Notes under the pieces: generated by a model
Databases searched by the model: none
Told to the model about the DNA's origin: nothing
The model's input: the letters and a program-made list of their open reading frames with translations, nothing else
Shown here: one piece after another, positions 8,072 through 15,262 of the stretch
How positions within the stretch are numbered: the stretch's first letter is position 1
Layout of the letters: each line of letters starts with the position of its first letter
Assembly (NCBI GenBank): GCA_050486225.1
Contig: JBJHCV010000004.1
Coordinates: 147,257-211,256 of the forward strand
DNA length: 64,000 nt
Direction of reading: 5' to 3'
DNA from: JBBDIX01 sp050486225
GTDB taxonomy: Bacteria; Actinomycetota; Nitriliruptoria; Nitriliruptorales; Nitriliruptoraceae
Made by a program: the position numbers and the translations under genes

Positions 8072-8920
8072 ATGCAGTACCTGAGGCACAGCGCGCGAGG
8101 CACTGGACCGCGATCTCGGCACCTGCAGCGCGCCAGGCGCCTGTCCGAACCGGAGCGCGTCCACGAGGCACGAAACGCGCTCACGGCGATCGAAGGGGTG
8201 GCCGCGGCGCTGCAGACCGACAGCGGGCATCTCACACCGGGAGCACGCACCCAACTGCTCGAGGCGGTCACCGGAGAGACACGACGCCTCCGGCGCCTGC
8301 TCGATCCACCGAGGTCGACCCCACCGATCGAGCCCTTCCCGGTCAACGGTGCGCTCACCGCCCCGGTCATGTGTGCACGGTCACTGGGCACCCGGGTGGA
8401 GGTCGCGGTCCCGAACCGGCTGTGGGCGCTCGGGCGGAGTTCGGACACCTCCCAGGTCGTGCACAACCTGTTGCAGAACGCACGCCGGTACGCCGAGGGT
8501 CCCGTGACGATCACGGCTCGCCTCGAGGCGACGCACGTGGTCGTTCGCGTCACGGACCGAGGCCCAGGCGTCGCACCTGACGAGGCCCGATCCATCTTCC
8601 GGCCCGGTCACCGTGGAACCGCGGCGACCGATGCCAGCGGCGACGGACTCGGCCTGCACATCTGCACACGCCTCATGCGCGGCCAGGGAGGCGACCTGCG
8701 CCTCGAGGTCGACGACTCACCGGGCGCCACGTTCGCCCTCGTGCTCCGGCACACCGACACCGTCGGCCGTCCGAGCGCGACACAGCCGCTCGATGACCCC
8801 TCGCAGTTCGGCGAGCGTGTCCGGCTCGACGAACGGTCGGACCCGACCGTCACCCAGAACGGTCAACGTGCGTCCCGAGGTGTCGAGCACGAGCACGGTG
8901 TCGGCCATGACCCCGCCTGA
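8072..8920 (+). CDS. Soluble sensor histidine kinase without a sensor domain
   Basis: A 282-residue HisKA-HATPase protein. The phosphoacceptor H-box is VHEARNALTAIEG (about residues 30-42), the N-box NLLQNARRYAEG, G1 DRGPGVAP and G2 GDGLGLHICTRL. There is no transmembrane helix or PAS/GAF region before the H-box, so input must come from a partner or it acts as a cytoplasmic kinase. The domain ends near 8757; the last ~50 residues (to 8920) are antisense to the oppositely oriented gene at 8717-9166. Start: ATG 8072 with GGAG 6 nt upstream. The 281-bp upstream gap contains a direct repeat ACGTCGAT (7920-7927, 7930-7937) and a TTGACC element (7978) without a clear -10. A LuxR-type regulator and the Tad operon lie downstream, which suggests it controls pilus expression. 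Confidence 0.85.
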   Translation: MQYLRHSARGTGPRSRHLQRARRLSEPERVHEARNALTAIEGVAAALQTDSGHLTPGARTQLLEAVTGETRRLRRLLDPPRSTPPIEPFPVNGALTAPVMCARSLGTRVEVAVPNRLWALGRSSDTSQVVHNLLQNARRYAEGPVTITARLEATHVVVRVTDRGPGVAPDEARSIFRPGHRGTAATDASGDGLGLHICTRLMRGQGGDLRLEVDDSPGATFALVLRHTDTVGRPSATQPLDDPSQFGERVRLDERSDPTVTQNGQRASRGVEHEHGVGHDPA

Positions 8921-9166
8921 GAGTCCTTCGGTGACCAGCGCGAGATCGAACCTCGTGCGCGGGACGAGCCAGGCCTTGTCCATCCCGCGCGACACCTGGA
9001 GTTCCGCCGAGTGCAGGGCGCTGGCGAGTGCCTCTCCGAGCATCAGCGGAGCGACGCGGACGAGCACCCGGTACCCGGGCGAGGTTCGTGCGCCGGACCC
9101 GCCGTCCGTGGAACATGGATGCTCGGTCATCTGGTCAGCATCGACCGAGTCGGTGCCCGGTGTCAT
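8717..9166 (-). CDS. Receiver-like (pseudo-response-regulator) protein
   Basis: About 149 residues if started at ATG 9164-9166; an alternative ATG is at 9128-9130. The core YRVLVRVAPLMLGEALASAL looks like the beta1-alpha1 segment of a receiver (compare VVIVDDHELLSQSLEFAL of the adjacent regulator), but lacks the acidic pair, and no phosphoacceptor aspartate pattern follows in FDLALVTEGLSGG. The C-terminal half (DTVLVLDTSGRTLTVLGDG) and TLAELRGVIERL are consistent with a small alpha/beta domain. There is no DNA-binding domain. I infer a phosphorylation-independent pseudo-receiver that may partner the kinase or regulator. Its last 204 bp are antisense to the kinase 3' end. No good Shine-Dalgarno is visible. 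Confidence 0.6.
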   Translation of the reverse strand: MTPGTDSVDADQMTEHPCSTDGGSGARTSPGYRVLVRVAPLMLGEALASALHSAELQVSRGMDKAWLVPRTRFDLALVTEGLSGGVMADTVLVLDTSGRTLTVLGDGRVRPFVEPDTLAELRGVIERLCRARTADGVGVPEHEGERGAR

Positions 9167-9189
9167 CATCCCGATTGATGACACCGGGC
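9155..9189. promoter_or_regulatory. Perfect 14-bp inverted repeat between divergent regulator genes
   Basis: The left arm GCCCGGTGTCATCA (9155-9168) and right arm TGATGACACCGGGC (9176-9189) are perfectly complementary around a 7-nt spacer TCCCGAT. It ends 19 bp before the response regulator start and covers the upstream start candidates of the pseudo-receiver gene. Position and symmetry suit an operator for autoregulation by the LuxR-type regulator. It could alternatively be a 5'-UTR hairpin in either transcript. Confidence 0.7.
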
Positions 9190-9208
9190 GAAGCGGTGGG
9201 CACCGGCG

Positions 9209-9925
9209 ATGAGCGGCGGCACGAGGTTCCGTGTCGTGATCGTGGACGACCACGAACTGCTGTCCCAGAGCCTCGAGTTCGCCCTCGTGGCGGCCGGGAT
9301 GAACGTCACGCGATGCACGGAACTGGCCGACGAGCACATCGTGGCCGCCATCGACACGATCGCCCCCGACGTCTTGCTGCTCGACCTGTTCCTCGACGGC
9401 GACCGGGGTTCGAGCCTGCACCTCGTGCCGCCCCTGGCCACCCGCGGCGTCCAGGTGGCGATCCTCACCGCCTCGCGCAACGAGGTGCTCCTCGCGGAGT
9501 GCGTCGAGGCCGGCGCGATCGGGATCATCCCCAAGTCAGAACCGTTCGACCGACTGGTCGCCGCCGTCCGTCAGATCGCGACCACCGGGACGCTCCTGTC
9601 GTCGGCCCAGCGCGAGGAGTGGCTGGGATCCCTCCGGCGACATCGCGCGCACGAACAACGGCGCCTGGAGCCGTTCGAGCGCCTCACGTCGTCCGAGGCC
9701 AAGGTGCTCGAGGCGCTCATGGCGGGCCAGTCCGCCAAGCAGATCGCCGCGGATCGGTTCGTGTCCCTCACGACCGTGCGCACCCAGATCCGCACCCTGC
9801 TGCTGAAGCTCGGCGTCAGTTCGCAGCTGGCGGCCGTCGCGCTGGCGATCAGCGTCGGATGGCCGGCGAGACGTGCCGTGGCGACCTCGCCCGCGCCGTC
9901 GAGGCACCTCGGACGCACGGGCTGA
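9209..9925 (+). CDS. LuxR-type response regulator
   Basis: A 238-residue NarL/LuxR-family regulator. The receiver has the acidic pocket in VVIVDDHELL (D13, D14), the phosphoacceptor Asp59 in VLLLDLFLD, the switch Thr in ILTAS and the conserved Lys109 in IIPKSEP. A C-terminal LuxR helix-turn-helix follows (RLTSSEAKVLEALMAGQ, then KQIAADRFVSLTTVRTQIRT). It is intact, unlike the pseudo-receiver encoded divergently across a 14-bp perfect dyad. It is followed by the flp pilin gene 122 bp downstream, so it is the likely transcriptional regulator of the Tad operon. The cognate kinase is probably the one at 8072-8920. Confidence 0.9.
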   Translation: MSGGTRFRVVIVDDHELLSQSLEFALVAAGMNVTRCTELADEHIVAAIDTIAPDVLLLDLFLDGDRGSSLHLVPPLATRGVQVAILTASRNEVLLAECVEAGAIGIIPKSEPFDRLVAAVRQIATTGTLLSSAQREEWLGSLRRHRAHEQRRLEPFERLTSSEAKVLEALMAGQSAKQIAADRFVSLTTVRTQIRTLLLKLGVSSQLAAVALAISVGWPARRAVATSPAPSRHLGRTG

Positions 9926-9941
9926 CCGCGTCGGCGGGGTC

Positions 9942-9964
9942 TTTCATCAATGTTGGCGATGTCG
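9942..9964. promoter_or_regulatory. Imperfect dyad upstream of flp resembling the 9155-9189 operator
   Basis: TTTCATCA-N7-CGATGTCG matches the core TGTCATCA-N7-TGATGACA of the upstream dyad at 7/8 and 5/8 positions with the same 7-nt spacing. It lies about 84 bp upstream of the flp start, a plausible activator position. It is weak on its own; the link rests on spacing and context. Confidence 0.35.
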
Positions 9965-10047
9965 ACCCCCGGGCACTCCTGCAGCATCGGTGACGTACGC
10001 AGACGTCGAGCACACAAGGTGCGGCGTCGTCATCGACAGGAGATGCC

Positions 10048-10245
10048 ATGTTCGAACGGATCACCCTGACCCTGCACCACCTGCGTCACGGCGCGACCAG
10101 TCGTGTCGAGGACGAAGAGGGCGCCACCGCCGTCGAGTACGGCCTGCTGGTCGCCCTCATCGCCGCAGTCATCGTCGTCACCGTCGGACTCCTCGGCACC
10201 GCGATCAACGATGCCTTCAACACGATCCTCACCGAACTGACGTGA
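10048..10245 (+). CDS. flp: Flp/Fap-type pilin
   Basis: A 65-residue class IVb prepilin. A basic 25-residue leader ends at EDEEG and is followed by ATAVEYGLLVALIAAVIVV, so prepilin peptidase should cut after the Gly of EEG|ATAVEY. The conserved Glu5 and Tyr6 of the mature pilin are present. The hydrophobic helix both anchors the precursor and forms the pilus core. AGGAG lies 7-8 nt upstream of the ATG. It is the first gene of the Tad operon, and it is the major pilus subunit candidate. No prepilin peptidase gene (tadV/cpaA) occurs in the window. Confidence 0.95.
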   Translation: MFERITLTLHHLRHGATSRVEDEEGATAVEYGLLVALIAAVIVVTVGLLGTAINDAFNTILTELT

Positions 10246-10327
10246 TGTGACGGCGTGGTGGCCGCAGGTGGGTGGTGCGGGGCACAACCCCAGCACCCCC
10301 ACCTGCACCGAGAGCGAGGGTCCGGCG

Positions 10328-10726
10328 ATGTGGAACCGAGCGAGGGAACGGGACCCGACCGGCGACAGTGGCGCCGCCGCGGTCGAGTTCGCGCTGCTCA
10401 TCCCGCTGCTCGTGCTGCTGCTCGGTGCCGTCGTCGACTTCGGCCTCGCGTTCAACACCCAGATCAGCCTCACGCACGCGGCCCGCGAGGGGGTGCGCGT
10501 CGAGGCGCTCGGCACCGGGGACCCGATCGCGACCGCCATCGCGGCGTTCGACGCGCCAGCGGCGCAGATCGTCGATCCCCCGGTCCTCGAACAGGCGTGC
10601 CCGTCGACCGACGGGGCACGGCTCGTGGTCACCGCGAGCACGAGCATCTTCCTGCTCAGCATGTTGCCCTTCGTCGACGACGAGTTGGCCCTCGAGGGTC
10701 AGGCGGTGATGCGATGCAACGGATGA
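10328..10726 (+). CDS. tadE: TadE-like minor pseudopilin
   Basis: A 132-residue pseudopilin. GAAAVEFALLIPLLVLLLGAV is the TadE-type processing and helix signature with the conserved Glu, followed by VDFGLAFNTQISLTHAAREG, typical of TadE. ATG 10328 was chosen over an upstream GTG-type start because the class IVb leader then has normal length and GAGGG lies about 8 nt upstream. Its stop overlaps the next gene. Likely a minor component needed to start or anchor Flp pili. Confidence 0.88.
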   Translation: MWNRARERDPTGDSGAAAVEFALLIPLLVLLLGAVVDFGLAFNTQISLTHAAREGVRVEALGTGDPIATAIAAFDAPAAQIVDPPVLEQACPSTDGARLVVTASTSIFLLSMLPFVDDELALEGQAVMRCNG

Positions 10727-11766
10727 GCGACGAGGACGGCGTCGTCGCCGTCGTGTTCGCGATCACGCTCGTGGTGCTCGTCGGTGTGGGAGCACTCGTG
10801 GTCGACGCCGGCAACCTGTACTGGGAACGCCGCCAGCTGCAGATCGGCGCCGAGGCCGGAGCGCTCGCCGCCGCACACGACCACGTCGTCGGCAACGGCG
10901 CCGCTGCGGCGGAGGCGTCCGCGCGCGCCTACGCCTCGGCCAACAACGTCCGACTCGCACACGTGGCCGACATCCACATGCCGACCACGAACAGCGTCAC
11001 CGTGGAGGCGGTCACCGGCGACCTCGACGGGGCCGGCTCACTGACCGCGTTCCTCGCGGGGGTCCTCGGGTTCGACGACTACGCCACCCGCGCCTCGGCG
11101 ACCGCGACCTGGGGTGCCGCCGGCATGCCGCCCTCGGTGATCCCCCTGACCGTGTCCCTGTGTGACTTCGCGGGCGCGGCAGGCACGTACACGCCCGACG
11201 ACCTCTCCGCGATCGCCGCGACGCTGCCGACCGTCGCCCAGCTCGAGGCTGCACACGGCGGCACGGTCACCGGCGGCCAGATCATCCTGTTGCACGACCC
11301 TCACGACGAGGACGACTGCACGGTCGCGCCGGGATTCTCCGGCGAGGGCGAGACCAGGATGCCGGGCGGGTTCGGCTGGCTCGAACTGGACACCCCCAGG
11401 AGCGCCTGCGAGGTGCACGTCACCGCCTACGAGGACAACGGCGAGTTCTGGGTCCCCAACCGCACCGGCACCTATCCCGAGGGCAAGACCTGCGTCGTGG
11501 CGCAGTACCAGCAGGCGCCGCTCGTACCCGTCTTCACCGGGTTCGCTCCGCCCCCGGTCAACGAGTACCGCCTGTACGCCCCTGCCGCCTTCTACATCAC
11601 CGGCGTGCGGATTCCCCCGGGTGCCGCGACGCCGACGGGCATGACCTGCCCCGGTGGCCCCAGCGTCTGGTGCATCCAGGGCCACTTCGTCCAGAAGGTG
11701 GACCTCGGCGCGAGCCTGGGCACCGGACCGGATCTGGGCGTCACCGCGATCGCACTGACCGGATGA
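10714..11766 (+). CDS. TadG-like pilus assembly protein
   Basis: A 350-residue protein with an N-terminal hydrophobic helix (VVAVVFAITLVVLVGVGALV), then VVDAGNLYWERRQLQIGAEAGALAAA, the typical TadG/Flp-associated start (pilus assembly Tad-like N-terminal domain). A long extracytoplasmic region follows. It contains scattered cysteines (SLCDFAG, DDCTVAP, SACEVHV, KTCVVAQ, MTCPGG, VWCIQG) that may form disulfides. ATG 10714 overlaps tadE by 13 bp and has AGGCGG upstream; ATG 10723, which gives an ATGA overlap, is the alternative. Unlike many TadG proteins no VWA domain is visible here; a VWA is fused to TadB instead. Confidence 0.82.
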   Translation: MQRMSDEDGVVAVVFAITLVVLVGVGALVVDAGNLYWERRQLQIGAEAGALAAAHDHVVGNGAAAAEASARAYASANNVRLAHVADIHMPTTNSVTVEAVTGDLDGAGSLTAFLAGVLGFDDYATRASATATWGAAGMPPSVIPLTVSLCDFAGAAGTYTPDDLSAIAATLPTVAQLEAAHGGTVTGGQIILLHDPHDEDDCTVAPGFSGEGETRMPGGFGWLELDTPRSACEVHVTAYEDNGEFWVPNRTGTYPEGKTCVVAQYQQAPLVPVFTGFAPPPVNEYRLYAPAAFYITGVRIPPGAATPTGMTCPGGPSVWCIQGHFVQKVDLGASLGTGPDLGVTAIALTG

Positions 11767-11768
11767 GC

Positions 11769-11807
11769 ACCGACCCCTGCCACACCGACCCCTGCCACAC
11801 CGACCCC
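11769..11807. repeat. Short tandem repeat (15-bp unit, 2.6 copies)
   Basis: ACCGACCCCTGCCAC is repeated at 11769-11783 and 11784-11798, with nine bases of a third copy. It lies in the 79-bp gap between the TadG-like gene and cpaB. Probably slippage; it could affect read-through or spacing within the operon. Confidence 0.75.
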
Positions 11808-11845
11808 GGCGAGCACCGCCTCGCCTCGACCAGGAGCCCACGATC

Positions 11846-12628
11846 ATGAAGCGCACGATCATCGGTGTGGTGATCGCCATGGTGCTGGCCACCATCGGCA
11901 CCGTCGTGCTCGTCAACTTCGTCCGAGGCGCCGAGGCACGGGCCCTTGCCGGCCTGGAGACCGTCGAGGTGCTCGTCGTCGACCGCGACATCCCGCGAGG
12001 CACGGCCGCCGAGAGCCTCGGGTCCTCCGTCACCACCCGGCTGGTCCCGGCGAACGTGCGGGCCGACGGCAGCGTCACGACCCTCGACGAGATCCACGGC
12101 CGGGTGGCCGCGGTCGACCTCGTGGTGGGTGAGCAGGTCGTCGCAAGTCGCTTCCTCGCTCCGGCACAGCTCGAGGCCGAACGCATCGTCGAACTCCCTC
12201 CGGGACTCCAGGAGGTCACGCTCTCCCTCGCTCCGCAGCGGGCCATGGGCGGCAGGATCGCTCCCGGGGACACGGTGGGCCTGTTCGCGTCCTTCGACCT
12301 CCGTGGAGAACTCGACGGCAGCGGACTCGAAGGAGAGGACCTCTCCCTGCTCGAGGACCTGGCGGAGTCCAGCAAGGTGATCCTGCACCGCCTGCTGGTC
12401 ACCAACGTGCAGGTCGAGCACCTCCCACCACCGCGTGACGACGACCAGTCGGGTCCGGAGCTCGCACCCACCGGCAACCTGCTGATCACGCTCGCGGTCG
12501 ACGTCCCGCAGGCGGAACGCATCGTGTTCTCCGCCGAGTACGGCTCGATCTGGCTGTCGGCGCAGGACGAGGACACCTCGGAGGCGGGCAGCCGCATCCG
12601 CAACCTGAGGAACATCTACCATGACTGA
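11846..12628 (+). CDS. cpaB: Flp pilus assembly protein CpaB (RcpC), SAF domain
   Basis: 260 residues. An N-terminal membrane anchor (IIGVVIAMVLATIGTVVLV) is followed by a SAF domain (VEVLVVDRDIPRGTAAESL) and the ASRFLAP segment that ends it. The C-terminal RcpC-like domain contains GGRIAPGDTVGLFASF. In Tad systems this protein is thought to act at the outer face of the membrane, stabilising or gating pilus exit. Its stop overlaps the cpaE start by 8 bp, consistent with coupled translation. Confidence 0.9.
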   Translation: MKRTIIGVVIAMVLATIGTVVLVNFVRGAEARALAGLETVEVLVVDRDIPRGTAAESLGSSVTTRLVPANVRADGSVTTLDEIHGRVAAVDLVVGEQVVASRFLAPAQLEAERIVELPPGLQEVTLSLAPQRAMGGRIAPGDTVGLFASFDLRGELDGSGLEGEDLSLLEDLAESSKVILHRLLVTNVQVEHLPPPRDDDQSGPELAPTGNLLITLAVDVPQAERIVFSAEYGSIWLSAQDEDTSEAGSRIRNLRNIYHD

Positions 12629-13823
12629 GCTGCGAATCCTGCTCGCGACCCCGCATGCCGGGTACGAGCAACGCGTCCGGCAGGCCTACGGAGAGTCCCT
12701 CAACGGCGAACTGCGACGCATCGACCTCGACCGGGGCGAGGTCTCCGCCGATGCGCTGCTCGCGCGACTCGACGGACTCACGCCTGACGTCGTGGCGATC
12801 GGCCCGGAGGTCGAACTCGAGGACGCGCTGGGTGTCGCTCGCGGTCTCGAACTGCACCGCCCAGAGATCAGCGTGCTGCTCGTCAGCGAACCCAGCGAGT
12901 CGCTGTGGCAGCAGGCGCTGCGGGCCGGCGTCCGCGACGTGGTCGCCCCCGACGCGAACGAGGGCGAGCTTCGCGGGGTGTTCGACCGGGCCATCGAGGT
13001 CGCCGCCCAGCGGCGTCGCAACCTGGTCGGGGACACCCGGGAGCGGGCGTCCGACCGCCGGATCATCACGGTGCTGTCTCCCAAAGGCGGTTCGGGCAAG
13101 ACGGTGGTCGCGTCGAACATCGCGCTCGGCATCGCGGCCGCGCACCCCGATGGCGTGGCGATCGTCGATCTCGACCTCCAGTTCGGCGACGTGGCGAGCA
13201 GCCTGCGCCTGCAGCCCGAGTACTCCATCGGCGACGTGGTGAGGGGTCCAGGCGACGTCGACGCCATGAAGCTCAAGGCCTACCTCACCGCTCACGCGGG
13301 GAGTCTGTGGGCGCTGTGCGCGCCGGGAACGCCTGCGGAGGCCGAGGACATCGACGCGTCGCACGCCCAGGCGGTGGTCGAGGCGCTCTCCGGAGAGTTC
13401 CGCCACGTCGTCGTGGACACCCCAGCGGGTCTGGGCGAACACACGCTTGCCGCCCTGGAGGTGTCCTCGGACTGGGTGCTGTTGTGCGGCATGGACGTGC
13501 CGAGCGTGACCAGCATGCGCAGGACACTCGATGCGCTCGACCGGCTCGGCATGACGGGCCCGCGACGTCACCTGGTGGTCAACCGGGTCGACCGCAGGGT
13601 GGGCGTGGACCTGATCGAGATCGAGGCCGCCATGGGCATGCCGATCGACGTCACGATCGCCAGTTCCCGCAGCGTGGCCGTGTCGACCAATCACGGCATC
13701 CCCGTGGTCGAGTCCAGTCCGGGCTCCCAGGTCGGACGCCAGCTGACGGCGCTCGCGCAGCGATTCATCGAGCAGGCCGCTCCCCCACACCGAACCCGAC
13801 GGAGAGCAGAGGCGGGACGATGA
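12621..13823 (+). CDS. cpaE: Pilus assembly ATPase CpaE/TadZ
   Basis: 400 residues: an N-terminal receiver-like domain (about 1-130, ELRILLATPHAGYEQRVRQAY) and a MinD/ParA-type ATPase domain. The deviant Walker A is VLSPKGGSGKTVVASNIALG (about 155-170), with VAIVDLDLQFGDV as Walker A' and VVVDTPAG as Walker B. TadZ/CpaE localises the pilus machine to its site in the cell. It overlaps cpaB (8 bp) and tadA (4 bp, ATGA). Confidence 0.93.
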   Translation: MTELRILLATPHAGYEQRVRQAYGESLNGELRRIDLDRGEVSADALLARLDGLTPDVVAIGPEVELEDALGVARGLELHRPEISVLLVSEPSESLWQQALRAGVRDVVAPDANEGELRGVFDRAIEVAAQRRRNLVGDTRERASDRRIITVLSPKGGSGKTVVASNIALGIAAAHPDGVAIVDLDLQFGDVASSLRLQPEYSIGDVVRGPGDVDAMKLKAYLTAHAGSLWALCAPGTPAEAEDIDASHAQAVVEALSGEFRHVVVDTPAGLGEHTLAALEVSSDWVLLCGMDVPSVTSMRRTLDALDRLGMTGPRRHLVVNRVDRRVGVDLIEIEAAMGMPIDVTIASSRSVAVSTNHGIPVVESSPGSQVGRQLTALAQRFIEQAAPPHRTRRRAEAGR

Positions 13824-15262
13824 GACTCGGACAACGGCTCAGGGAACTCGACGGCGGCGCTGCGGTCGACGTGCCGACCGACACGGACGATCCCGAACCC
13901 CGGGCGTCCAATCGGGCGATCGCGACGCTCAGGCAGGAACCTGCACCTGTCGTCGATCCTCTGGCGCAGTTGAGGGAACGGGTCCAGGAGTCCCTGTTCG
14001 CACGTCTGGGCACTCGACTGTACGAGTCGTCGCTGACCGAGGAGCGCCTCCAGGCCCTCGTCCGCGAGGAACTCGGTCAGGTCGTCGACGACGAACGGAT
14101 TCCGCTGACGGGAGTCGAACGCGAGCGACTCACGGCGGACGTCTGCGACGACGTGCTCGGGTACGGGCCGATCCAGGCCTTCCTCGACGACTCGTCGGTC
14201 ACCGAGGTGATGGTCAACAGCGACGTCGCCATCTACGTCGAACGCGCGGGCCGCATCCATCGCACGACGACGCGGTTCCTGTCGCAGAACCACCTGCGCC
14301 GCGTGATCGAGCGCATCGTGTCGCAGGTCGGACGCCGCATCGACGAGTCCTCACCGATGGTCGACGCACGACTGCCCGACGGGTCCCGCGTCAACGCGGT
14401 CGTCCCCCCGCTCGCGATCGACGGACCGACACTCACGATCCGCAAGTTCGCCGTCGACCCGTTCGACGTCGACGACCTCGTCAGCCTCAGCACCATGACC
14501 CCGGAGATCGCGACGCTGCTCGAGGCGTGCACCAGGGGCCGCCTGAACATCCTGGTGTCCGGAGGAACGGGTACCGGCAAGACGACCCTGCTGAACGTGC
14601 TCTCGTCCTTCATCCCCGAGGACGAGCGCATCGTGACGATCGAGGACGCCGCCGAACTGCAGCTGCACCAGGACCACGTGATCCGCCTCGAGTCGCGACC
14701 GCCCAACATCGAGGGCAGGGGCCAGATCGCGATCCGCGAACTCGTCCGCAACTCCCTGCGGATGCGACCTGACCGGATCGTCGTCGGAGAGACCCGAGGC
14801 GGCGAGGCCCTGGACATGCTCCAGGCGATGAACACCGGCCACGACGGATCACTGTCGACGGTGCATGCCAACAGCCCCCGCGACGCCATCTCCCGACTCG
14901 AGACGATGGTGCTCATGGCAGGCATGGAACTGCCGTCACAGGCGATCCGTGAGCAGATCGCGGCCGCCGTCGACGTGATCGTTCAGATCGCCCGCCTGCG
15001 CGACGGCACCCGACGGATCACCCACGTGACCGAGGTCCATGGCATGGAGGGCCACGTCGTCACCCTCCAGGACGTGTTCGTGTTCGACTTCGAACGGGGC
15101 ATGGACGCCGACGGTCGGTACCTCGGGGGCCAGCGGGCCACCGGCGTGCGCCCCCGATTCGTCGACCAGCTCGAGCAGCGGGGGATCCCGGTTCCACCCC
15201 ACGTGTTCAGTCCTCCGGGCCAGGACCCCGACATCGGGCCGCGGGGACGGACACTCCGATGA
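13820..15262 (+). CDS. tadA: Tad secretion ATPase TadA (CpaF)
   Basis: A 480-residue type II/IV secretion hexameric ATPase powering Flp pilus assembly. Walker A is SGGTGTGKTTLLN near residue 250, the Asp box region is IVTIEDAAELQL, the Walker B/His-box region is RIVVGETRGGEALDML, and the His box HDGSLSTVHANSP is intact. An N-terminal domain (LGYGPIQAFLDDSSVTEVMVN) is conserved in CpaF. ATG 13820 overlaps the cpaE stop (ATGA) and is preceded by GAGGCGGG. Its stop overlaps the next gene by 4 bp. No second retraction ATPase is seen. Confidence 0.96.
   Translation: MRLGQRLRELDGGAAVDVPTDTDDPEPRASNRAIATLRQEPAPVVDPLAQLRERVQESLFARLGTRLYESSLTEERLQALVREELGQVVDDERIPLTGVERERLTADVCDDVLGYGPIQAFLDDSSVTEVMVNSDVAIYVERAGRIHRTTTRFLSQNHLRRVIERIVSQVGRRIDESSPMVDARLPDGSRVNAVVPPLAIDGPTLTIRKFAVDPFDVDDLVSLSTMTPEIATLLEACTRGRLNILVSGGTGTGKTTLLNVLSSFIPEDERIVTIEDAAELQLHQDHVIRLESRPPNIEGRGQIAIRELVRNSLRMRPDRIVVGETRGGEALDMLQAMNTGHDGSLSTVHANSPRDAISRLETMVLMAGMELPSQAIREQIAAAVDVIVQIARLRDGTRRITHVTEVHGMEGHVVTLQDVFVFDFERGMDADGRYLGGQRATGVRPRFVDQLEQRGIPVPPHVFSPPGQDPDIGPRGRTLR

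Noticed and set aside
11769..11807. Tandem repeat considered as a CRISPR fragment
   Set aside because: Units are contiguous with no spacers and only 2.6 copies exist; no cas genes are nearby.
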